This document shows, one piece after another, positions 12,001 to 13,518 of a stretch of DNA of 13,518 nt. This DNA is from an uncultured Verrucomicrobiota bacterium. GTDB lineage: Bacteria > Verrucomicrobiota > Kiritimatiellia > RFP12 > UBA1067. The DNA lies in NCBI GenBank assembly GCA_937901395.1, contig CALCDB010000049.1, positions 1 through 13,518 on the forward strand, written 5' to 3'. A program made the translations under genes and the position numbers. How positions within the stretch are numbered: position 1 is the stretch's first letter; every line of letters begins with the position of its first letter. The notes beneath the pieces are model-generated. The model saw only the letters and a program-made list of their open reading frames with translations. It was not told the origin of the DNA and searched no databases.

Positions 12001-12106
12001 TCCAGGACGCAACCGGTGTAGGTGCATCCGCCAATGCGGAACTACTTACGAATGAAGCCGCGAGCGCGATGGCCGCGACGAAAAACGAACGAATTTTGTG
12101 TACCAT
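1..12106 (-). CDS. Giant secreted multidomain surface protein with LamG-like, PATR beta-repeat and SGNH esterase domains (3' end missing)
   Basis: The frame opening at the ATG at 12106 stays open to the left edge, at least 4035 residues. The same frame was confirmed at the start, at PATR motifs near 9190 and 8704, at the esterase motifs near 2572, 2290 and 2023, and at the last codons. The start is supported by a GGAG Shine-Dalgarno site 6 nt upstream and by an immediate signal peptide. Domain order: signal peptide 1-26; LamG-like about 30-245; LamG-like about 295-455; beta-solenoid with PATR repeats about 490-2340; unassigned beta-rich module about 2390-2630; beta-rich linker; SGNH esterase about 3165-3390; LamG-like about 3715-3935. 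The composition is rich in Gly, Thr, Ser, Asn and Asp with few Cys, typical of exported beta-helical proteins. By inference it is a cell-surface or secreted glycan-binding and deacylating protein. A C-terminal barrel or sorting signal would lie beyond the window. The alternative, a purely adhesive autotransporter-like protein with an inactive esterase, cannot be excluded. Confidence 0.94.
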   Translation of the reverse strand, partial: MVHKIRSFFVAAIALAASFVSSSALADAPTPVASWNQDFNFASKKGFTVSLGNNAALAADKGVTLTGKTSGDGHTGVAIDWAPETFSSHTMTVLVKYSGFNQAETTGNTALVATYWGEAQKANEILLNKTDKYVKLAYNVTSSGSGSNGTLWTRSLPSSGLLRVQYTSDGIHFTFLEGSEGAWVSKVDVNCNNVDALKKDAQFYGLKIGGTIATTGSYYRPSMKVDAVSIFDSTLTDAELTAYTFPAGYPASMMYSNTLATDNETVPAGDYGDITVPNYGYKATASSTSRQQITGGTGAYTDIQKKVGGDTDTATHTVSGWFKVDSWDKTLFAAVSYQGNDGGYRIYMADNGNLYVGKINWNGGNFSWNNNSYVQVTTTPIQANTWFYLTVAITKSPNSSTGSNVRTATPAVFVNGVQTYSGSGTFATNLAGNNCASIHLGPGVSAAGLYVDTTAVTDTNKIKSWATNPNLVEAAPKVARVTLTPGVWSGFWKDIEWDGGISPDENTPVEITVNGTLDGGPLTFADTEGVVAKSIKFAGTGSVLIYADSYYNGGKITSQLPISVATLDTAIDIDAGSNPITYAYNSLDDDDEISPTLETTGLITISGTSVLAPTMPYTNFTIDDGAKLKVNVDQAMTINGISGAGTFIKTGSAALTINNKTNSYAVDGATIQIDGGTITLGDGAKVKNSTINIGENGSFENYGWPTFEGTVTINTDYTKSILTSPDCNPCRINSTSATFVKGGTGTVTLKSAIAGNNNNSFNGITVNDGKLILDCSIADGINATRNLTIYNAGAIEIATDKTLKVTETLDLTSVTVSSDAAVGGEGTLDVAAGATIKFPSTLAENTPFTLCTGTLSGVTSGDAVFYLGSAMKFGTLPYDGNAVSYSNAQDCTVVTDSDSLKAALERGGVILANANIALSGTATMGADATIILNGYQISGGTIATSGNAITFFVPEGQAKTVTSTFNSTGKILKTGAGALTINSGTPIGLTVEVVEGVYNQGSTGDRSIKGNIIVHKGATYSLPSGSDTLNYSGTTVTDVYGTLAMNGQRWTLNANNTLNFYPGAITTGDGQDPYGALDFNSAGTLHFKRNGEDTTPISFGASIRYRSAATLDIEDGVIVEFKTTYAGDKTGNFTKTGAGTLKLMSGSTIPSGTTSISAGIFDVSELTDVSSVVKGNLTIANGVTMKFASNFAAGDTLKLCADGKTLTPPSNTPGFVYIGDVLTPVVLTYDTTNKTVSYEKRAAAKAKIDAGGATLNWNDKGTWEGDAVPTSGAVEIPVGAIVNVDIDIAGVDIFGAGTVIYDNRVPGNEKASYIVSPWTGTVWFKNVGPSTPGVSDASFNRWPINEFGHAGSMVRFTNFVGYFDNNVHCTADLEIVDDTNGNGWNIRAGGGSNTAYIDGKLKGTGTIIPGYNCAQIYKVADGSEFKGRFNFNAYKQNAFRFVFGSGNPQLGNSSLTVENGNSVTISSPSAWLLGNGVYIASGARLNGTGQTDANTPVKFADGAIFEASIEGSLTISGAITGAPIIDATALVEAGLNGAVVLKTTGDNKPTCEVSTPGYEAYWNGNDLVVVKTEAKEFYTRFNTAASVLTWRGSGDFTAATAKFVGFDLNTCEDSATVLYSGSSAWERFASNKGSYVKPGNILRFDAPRSSTEGEFVFKVSPATFGGFMVEKGATGYSFELDSGTRNTELGDVKDNAAKLWSVINEDFTIIRGTGSATIYGDYNLEIADGKCFHFNDNPTSLPTPTLANGASLRMYGSGVFSVNTLVASGATLDYSKLDPDRATPFITGNLTIDSATKIILPDDLAENKEFALCSGTLTGAWATGVYEITKGGETFYAKLTFNGNKLSFAHFDVKKLTMDTAEVTASGVNAALPDATADDELELTLTNEKVTLNVDVDFTVSKVHLVNATDLTINFTADTFDQFAKFEFNGLIGKLAIYPVNKIGGYSAIIAPNTTAMTYIYDATEGIADDATLRNRIRTGAGTDTFVFRGSGENGVTLNYGTSVNAAIKSHIVLEGGKHAMSYGYGGSGDNKFGMNATDDNPTLLVKYGTILDFTAKDISYWNGAFSGDGVIRVNNGGTLNMLQSGNNTCYYHQRFYLEPGSLTTFNFDANKLCLHGGTAENQAEIYVPASPDDQTTNPAIIRQAGAGGIYLESNQDTKGIAIFVGANSKLKVESSFDNDQLVAKYGTGDIEVTGAINTPFTINGGNLTLGGNKIGGLTLNADTRITASQGVAITSLTGNDHLLTGAGEGTLDVTAASLPLSAKLGGGSFKVNLAGTETHWVKIADVPTGTETDDFAIYNNAGETLSPVCVYNDALYYGNLDKQTLTDEQVAEVEELDDVTISLSYDSMSVNGAGLTNLPDGYFAVFQGGKVYIAKNTESISLKTGTRSDGGHDSAIRVTDTAVGGYPVAGIAWNNGRVWNDNSINNRWCDYVQLMDGSGKPSGAFVSYSAANTYYNGATLNSGNQRLTKTYLDDSSTSASTQFDINYSSQGLTIPDDMKKLPAAPNDRGWQFRVTGIPYDIYELYIYVASDVAQDQLNALPVVISCDGVNWKYYAGPKMGDNDSRWPAKSYSADGTLIEAKSDVRGHYIKFLISAASTGFSDVHTLHITHGSVRNGRLGLAGIQIVKSNDDGVRVATAAGNWHEIDWTLSDGKTEATWDDDMNYVASFDADSVSSVTVDTATTKASKMLLTSTEATEFTINGTEGSALTVDSGVDATGFKGALKLSGTINGSIALGNEAWYQIDVPANTTVKYADLPSYTITGSGTTKIVGSGILEFTEVPPAAIATVIRNSENWEGTVLIKGVTATNWRFEDYVNAATKSKVRLTGVKGYVPNGTHEVTLDLVDLVEDEVVTPAFESNNSASGNIYTFKGLSGKGTFKATTVTSSGAAFVFKDVSTFTGTLRSVADGEGTYPIPIFIGTSGTAGNVPGITFRDGVAINAADSGNLLKTDGALHFETTLKVFVAEAPTGDNEVPVMRTTNSGLAAGELSVIPTVIEMVDFAEGYYKLIAKDDGSIVLKKSDTPAERSVTITNSASLGVVDVEGYAYALTGMGGVNMTSLEVANGILKLDPVLTPVKLNNAPTFISGAKIALDAKYADYTKGVFTLLTWDGSTQIDSAILSTLFDTTSAKGTNPTVTQVTYTVHEDSISGTAHTYTALKLDLNPSAEKTSLKIMPLGDSITEGSNDNGFGHPNYRQYLLAMMAAKGYNVKSTGFRKTWSINAAGIWADEDFCWHNGQSGERLITGGNRAGLQQSVNALIEASEVPDVIVLKIGTNDAGTDINNMKTAWANVMWRIIEARPATKIIACSIMPRQNDDQKEWNENWRAAIEDMVENSGFPKNQVFYADLYENIGGVWTSENFRDNLHPNWVGHAKNAQCIATAMEAALNAGTIEGDPKWTPNTKTGAQANVKSTYLEDMQQLAVFDPYQALTKDEPVEYKTKAEIPDGTKFSRIGYYMELKHKRTGHVRYVWADMDNWEPTGTFDHFEVPLNYQYTNKAVKNLHVDSNDSGIITIDPSDKSKTGKINFISDNNIGLMQVFEDGTTGVGTLFAFNNWLQTADCREIGIGDCALHSTPLEGGTQSVINSYRGTYNFEQLHLSTETYDLASIEIWGKVLNTCTWIGGASGNWSDTANWEGGKLPTEGDKVVIDAGADAKEVVVDTELPAVNSITVTGSGKFTITDTDEHPATPELIAAFDLSGFTGKAILNTTCISGKAALFDWTFDTPNVDIVSRGQNTLGLDWDTGYNKGNGYVTDATKYTYGTALNTKATPYVNPNKAITYPTEWTCVVAGIVPSVNNAALIAFGTQGGGCIALLAGTTDNEVLIVRTTGNSAYTPLATMTVPNARTQSHTYAFVKTANDITVYLDGSKWNVTPVSNATFGDKLQIGSLHGGKGSTGIESANGDTAGYTAIQAVRIFTGILGERALTAFAKEFPYACPFGTYSRTIAAETTTANWQEETAVWSPLSGDDVTVPASKSVVALTAEDAGETVITINKTDDYEKLTFNGAGSMKFVKDESGNAITCNGPTFINVPVTIVE
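300..965 (-). other. LamG-like (concanavalin A-fold) domain 3
   Basis: Residues about 3715-3935 lie after the esterase. They contain a WTCVVAGIVPS strand, a GGCIALLAG / NEVLIVRTTG pair, a SHTYAFVKTANDITVYLDGS hairpin, the DKLQIGSLHGG strand and the closing AIQAVRIFTGILGERALTAF. The 'Y-hydrophobic-D-G' hairpin, 'L-Q-I-G' strand and 'V-R-I-F...L' ending are characteristic of LamG/concanavalin-like folds. This would place a lectin-like domain directly beside the esterase, as substrate-targeting modules often are. Binding specificity is not readable. Confidence 0.72.
1940..2605 (-). other. SGNH/GDSL hydrolase (acyl esterase) domain, CE3-like motifs
   Basis: Residues about 3165-3390 carry the SGNH blocks in order. 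Block I is MPLGDSITEG with nucleophile Ser3179; block II is NGQSG with Gly3236/Gly3239; block III is GTND with Asn3275; block V is DNLHPN with Asp3362 and His3365. The catalytic Ser-His/Asp set and oxyanion-hole residues are therefore all present, and spacing within about 190 residues is normal for a complete domain. The PLGDSIT block followed by YRQYLL resembles carbohydrate esterase family 3 and similar acetyl-esterases. By inference it removes acyl groups, most likely acetyl, from an extracellular glycan. The exact substrate cannot be deduced. Its placement inside a giant beta-helical surface protein argues against a cytoplasmic lipase role. Confidence 0.88.
4215..4945 (-). other. Unassigned beta-sandwich-like module in the giant protein
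   Basis: Residues about 2390-2630 differ from the surrounding repeats: more aromatic residues and charge, and a globular look. Visible segments are SAIRVTDTAVGGYPVAGIAW, NRWCDYVQLMDGSG, GWQFRVTGIPYDIYELYIYV, LPVVISCDGVNWKYYAG, a HYIKFLIS strand and a closing GRLGLAGIQIV. A Y-(D)-x-Y-hydrophobic alternating strand followed by a 'V-x-x-x-G-x-x-x-Y-Y' hairpin and a final 'G-hydrophobic-Q-hydrophobic' strand is reminiscent of galactose-binding-like or CBM-type sandwiches. I cannot name a family. A glycan-binding role is a guess from context. Confidence 0.5.
5080..10640 (-). other. Beta-solenoid region with autotransporter-associated (PATR-type) repeats
   Basis: Residues about 490-2340 are an almost unbroken series of short beta strands and turns rich in Gly, Asn, Thr and Asp. 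Recognisable PATR-type motifs include FIKTGSAALTINN (about 644), FVKGGTGTVTLKS (about 738), ILKTGAGALTINS (about 970) and FTKTGAGTLKLMSG (about 1133). The last is followed by a spaced ...SAGIFDVS strand, the usual second half of the repeat. Such repeats build right-handed beta-helices in autotransporter passengers and related giant surface proteins. Motifs become degenerate after about residue 1200 but the strand-turn texture continues. A stalk or scaffold role is inferred. A (GAT)4 run near 10331-10347 encodes an acidic LDDDDE loop. Confidence 0.78.
10750..11230 (-). other. LamG-like (concanavalin A-fold) domain 2
   Basis: Residues about 295-455 contain HTVSGWFKVDSWDKTLFAAV, then GYRIYMADNGNLYVGK, NTWFYLTVAITKS, a short AVFVNGVQTYSGSG hairpin and CASIHLGPGVS. 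This is the standard LamG order: a 'W-F-K' opening strand, a 'W-hydrophobic-hydrophobic-T-V' central strand, a 'V-N-G' hairpin and a 'hydrophobic-G' closing strand. It follows domain 1 by about 50 residues, so the mature N-terminus is a tandem lectin-like pair projecting ahead of the solenoid. Carbohydrate binding is inferred. Confidence 0.72.
11370..12020 (-). other. LamG-like (concanavalin A-fold) domain 1
   Basis: Residues about 30-245 have the jelly-roll pattern of LamG/laminin-G-3-like domains: an early phrase on a newly exposed coloured or oxidised strand (GKTSGDGHTGVAIDW), a mid strand with MTVLVKYSG, then a late YGLKIGG strand and a closing DAVSIFDSTLTDAELTAY. The last pattern (act-uating strand, then 'L(T/S)DAEL') is typical of the final strand of these folds in bacterial surface proteins. 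Known members bind glycans or mediate protein contacts. The ligand here cannot be read from sequence, and assignment is by motif pattern only. Confidence 0.68.
12029..12106 (-). other. Sec signal peptide of the giant protein
   Basis: The first 26 residues have a short basic n-region (H3, K4, R6), a hydrophobic core from F8 to V20 rich in Ala, Ile, Leu, Phe and Val, and a small-residue c-region ending SSSALA before D27. Ala at -3 and -1 fits a signal peptidase I site after residue 26. There is no Cys at the cleavage site, so it is not a lipoprotein. The mature chain would begin DAPTPVASW. Confidence 0.88.
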
Positions 12107-12112
12107 GTATCA

Positions 12113-12116
12113 CTCC
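12113..12116 (-). promoter_or_regulatory. Ribosome binding site of the giant gene
   Basis: GGAG lies 6 nt before the ATG at 12106, inside GGAGTGATAC. It is preceded by an A-rich stretch (AAAAAAGAAAT) that would keep the site open. It fixes the start codon and agrees with the signal peptide beginning immediately after it. Confidence 0.8.
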
Positions 12117-12136
12117 ATTTCTTTTTTGAATATGAC

Positions 12137-12154
12137 GGAGAAAACCATTTCTCC
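12137..12154 (-). promoter_or_regulatory. Hairpin in the 5' leader of the giant gene
   Basis: On the minus strand GGAGAAA pairs with TTTCTCC around a TGGT loop: 7 perfect base pairs, in the leader between the putative -10 box and the Shine-Dalgarno site. There is no U-run directly after it, so it is not a typical terminator. It also carries a GGAG, which pairing would hide, leaving only the downstream GGAG free. It may stabilise the 5' end of a very long mRNA; this is inferred. Confidence 0.45.
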
Positions 12155-12168
12155 CCATCACGCGATAC

Positions 12169-12199
12169 ATAATACCACTTTTTACCCCCCCCCTGTCAA
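12169..12199 (-). promoter_or_regulatory. Putative sigma70-like promoter of the giant gene with poly-G spacer
   Basis: On the minus strand a consensus -35 TTGACA (12199-12194) is followed by a 19-bp spacer and a -10-like TATTAT (12174-12169). Transcription would start near 12162, giving a leader of about 55 nt. The spacer begins with nine consecutive G. Nineteen bp is longer than the 17 bp optimum, so this promoter is probably weak at its present length. The -35 and G tract lie inside the last codons of the upstream gene. Confidence 0.55.
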
Positions 12200-13180
12200 G
12201 GGGTAATTTTCAAATATTTTTCCTGCGGAGCGCGTAGAGGGGCCTCTACGCGTCGCTGAGAAGCGTTCTCTATCAATGAGATAATGTATGTTTTCGACCG
12301 AGCTTACCGCGCCGCCTTCTTGGATCGGATGTTGCATCACCGCCCGCCACAGCTTACGCGCATCGGCTTCAAAATCAACTGCGCGCGTATCAAGATGCAG
12401 CTTGCCGTATATCGAGTTGCCGGTAATGAACGGCAGCGACAACACGAAGTTCTTGCCGTCGAAATATTCCGCGAAGCGCTCGACGTAGCGCTCGTCCACG
12501 CAGCAGACCACGATGCGCCCGCGCGCTTCGCTCACGAGGCGCGAGGCGTGCGCGAGGTGTTCGGGCGTCGCGCCGGCGAAGAGCGCGACGGCGAGTAGAC
12601 GACTCTCGTGCTTCAGGTAGGCGGCGAAGTTGGTCGCGCGCCGCTCGGTGTCGATCAGCTTCGCTTCCGTCATCGCGGAGGTCACCTCCACGTTGCCCGA
12701 CCTGACGCGGGCGGGCGCGAGCGCGTCCATGAAGAATTTCGGCGTGAGCGTATCGAGAGTGCGCGGATCGACGCTCGGCAGCGCGTCGTGAGACATCAGG
12801 TATTCCGTCGGCACTTCGATGGTGTCGCGCAAATAGACGAGTAGGGTTTCGCCATCGGCGAAGGTGCGGAGCCCGACCGTCTGGCGGACGCTGGTGAGGT
12901 CGGGCAAAGCGCGAGAGTATTCGAGCGCCCACGCGTCGAAGTAGCGCGAGGCGCAAAACTCGGTCGTCAACTTCGCATAGCGCACGAAGCGAGAGGAGCG
13001 CGAGTAGAAAGTGTGGTCAAGCGCGAGCGCGTCGCTCGCCATCAACTGGGCGTGCTCCGCCTCGCGCGCCGCCACCCAACGGTAGAGCGCTTCCTTCGCG
13101 GCGGACATCCGCTCGCGCTGGGTCGCCGCGCCGTTCAGTAGCGTAAAGGACATCTGATATCGCGTTATCTCTTGACTCAT
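12182..13180 (-). CDS. Hypothetical protein, 332 residues, family not recognised
   Basis: The ATG at 13180 was preferred to an upstream TTG at 13219 because the -10 box of a good promoter lies between them. The product begins MSQEITRYQMSFTLLNG. It has no signal peptide or membrane segment and is rich in Arg, Ala and Glu, so it is probably cytoplasmic. Visible features are an N-terminal helical stretch (RMSAAKEALYRWVAAREAEH), a central region with DTIEVPTEYLMSHDALPSVD, a hydrophobic RLLAVALFAG segment followed by RIVVCCVDERYVERFAEYF (alternating strand then helix), and SVENIHYLIDRERFSAT near the end. I recognise no catalytic motif. The last about 20 codons are odd: they run through a perfect palindrome, an AT-rich stretch and a G9 tract, and overlap the next promoter, so the tail may be the result of a lost stop. 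GC is higher (about 63% in a sampled line) than in the giant gene (35-52% in sampled lines). It is 75 nt upstream of the giant gene on the same strand. Confidence 0.78.
   Translation of the reverse strand: MSQEITRYQMSFTLLNGAATQRERMSAAKEALYRWVAAREAEHAQLMASDALALDHTFYSRSSRFVRYAKLTTEFCASRYFDAWALEYSRALPDLTSVRQTVGLRTFADGETLLVYLRDTIEVPTEYLMSHDALPSVDPRTLDTLTPKFFMDALAPARVRSGNVEVTSAMTEAKLIDTERRATNFAAYLKHESRLLAVALFAGATPEHLAHASRLVSEARGRIVVCCVDERYVERFAEYFDGKNFVLSLPFITGNSIYGKLHLDTRAVDFEADARKLWRAVMQHPIQEGGAVSSVENIHYLIDRERFSATRRGPSTRSAGKIFENYPLTGGG
12185..12193 (-). repeat. Homopolymeric G9 tract (C9 on plus strand)
   Basis: Nine consecutive G (minus strand) sit directly after the -35 box. No other homopolymer this long was noticed in the window. 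Runs of this length are prone to slipped-strand mispairing. The same bases encode the last three glycines before the TAA of the upstream gene. Confidence 0.9.
12231..12252. repeat. Perfect inverted repeat near the 3' end of the upstream gene
   Basis: CGCGTAGAGG and CCTCTACGCG are exact reverse complements separated by two bases: 10-bp arms, GC-rich. On the minus strand it is followed by CTCCGCAGGAAAAATATTTG, which has no U-run, so it is not a canonical intrinsic terminator. It falls within the reading frame, encoding TRRGPSTR, about 20 codons before the stop. It may act as a 3'-end stabilising or attenuating structure between the two genes. Confidence 0.55.
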
Positions 13181-13189
13181 CGCTTTTTT

Positions 13190-13219
13190 ATTATACCATA
13201 CTCGCTTGCAAAAAAGCAA
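13190..13219 (-). promoter_or_regulatory. Sigma70-like promoter giving a near-leaderless transcript
   Basis: On the minus strand TTGCTT (13219-13214) and a perfect TATAAT (13195-13190) are separated by 18 bp, with TATGG just before the -10. Only nine bases, AAAAAAGCG, separate the -10 from the ATG at 13180. Transcription would therefore start 0-4 nt before the ATG. No Shine-Dalgarno sequence can fit, which suggests leaderless translation. Confidence 0.62.
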
Positions 13220-13220
13220 G
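13205..13220. promoter_or_regulatory. Short inverted repeat overlapping the -35 box
   Basis: CTTGC and GCAAG flank an A6 (plus strand) core. The 5-bp arms overlap the -35 box of the hypothetical gene, so this could be an operator. It is short and may be chance. Confidence 0.3.
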
Positions 13221-13400
13221 TCAGAGGAAGTCCACCTCTACACGGCCATCCTCCATGAAACGCGAAAACATCATCCATGTATAGTCCATCTAGTCCCACT
13301 ATTCCATCTAGAATCTCCATTAACCTTTGTCGAAGCCGATCGCAAGAGGAAATAATGCTAAAAATATGCATTTTTCATATTGAGCAAGTGCACGACTCAG
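13221..13400. other. Gene-free region upstream of the hypothetical gene
   Basis: No convincing gene is seen. A 64-codon minus-strand open frame crosses it into the next gene's start but has no ribosome site and a mixed composition, so it is rejected. Small structures: TCCATCTAG occurs twice (13285-13293 and 13303-13311, 18 bp apart), and AATATG/CATATT arms (13363-13368, 13376-13381) flank a T-rich 7-nt loop with no following U-run on either strand. Confidence 0.5.
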
Positions 13401-13518
13401 AAATGGCGCCGTTTCACCACGGCAATGGCGCCATTTGACCCCACAAATGGCGGCACTTCTACCCAGAAATGGCGGCATTTCACCCCGGAAATGGCGCCAT
13501 TTCACCCCACAAATGGCG
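13401..13518. repeat. Tandem repeat array, 22-bp unit, runs off right edge
   Basis: Five full units start at 13401, 13423, 13445, 13467 and 13489, and a sixth is cut by the window end after 8 bases. Each begins (A/C)AATGGCG and continues with a C-rich stretch such as TTTCACCCC. The best units contain the 14-bp perfect palindrome AAATGGCGCCATTT, and others carry one to three changes in it. Units are contiguous with no unique spacers. Because 22 is not a multiple of three, the repeat does not keep a coding phase; the minus-strand open frame reading KWRHFRGE-like words is a by-product. Confidence 0.92.

Noticed and set aside
12231..12252. Intrinsic terminator
   Set aside because: The stem is strong but no U-run follows on either strand, and the coding frame runs through it.
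12284..12844. Plus-strand open frames at 12284-12598 and 12608-12844
   Set aside because: They are opposite the hypothetical gene in a high-GC region, with no start signals. They are shadows.
13177..13371. 64-codon minus-strand gene
   Set aside because: It overlaps the start of the hypothetical gene and its promoter, has no ribosome site, and shows no recognisable protein features.
13401..13518. CRISPR array
   Set aside because: Units are contiguous with no unique spacers, and no cas gene is visible.

Overview
The window is dominated by one gene on the minus strand. Its ATG is at 12106 and its frame stays open to the left edge, giving at least 4035 codons with no stop seen. It encodes a secreted, multidomain, beta-strand-rich giant protein: a signal peptide, two LamG-like lectin folds, a long beta-solenoid region with autotransporter-associated (PATR-type) repeats, an unassigned beta-sandwich-like module, an SGNH/GDSL esterase domain with its catalytic motifs, and a third LamG-like domain. 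The C-terminus lies outside the window, so how the protein is anchored or exported is unknown. The architecture resembles the very large surface proteins of the Verrucomicrobiota/Kiritimatiellota/Lentisphaerota group, often from gut or rumen. That assignment rests on protein style only and is tentative.

Layout, left to right: 1-12106 (minus) giant surface protein, 3' end missing; 12107-12199 its leader and putative promoter, with a nine-G run between a perfect -35 box and a -10-like box; 12182-13180 (minus) an unrecognised 332-residue cytoplasmic-type protein whose last codons overlap that promoter; 13181-13220 a strong sigma70-like promoter so close to the ATG that the mRNA would be nearly leaderless; 13221-13400 gene-free; 13401-13518 a 22-bp tandem repeat array running off the right edge.

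The giant protein is probably exported and displayed outside the cell. The LamG-like folds would bind glycans, the solenoid would act as a stalk, and the esterase would remove acyl groups from a polysaccharide or glycoprotein. The most noteworthy regulatory feature is the G tract in its promoter spacer, the arrangement used for phase-variable surface proteins in other bacteria. Nothing links the upstream hypothetical protein to this function except position and shared orientation. The many plus-strand open frames opposite the giant gene are antisense shadows.
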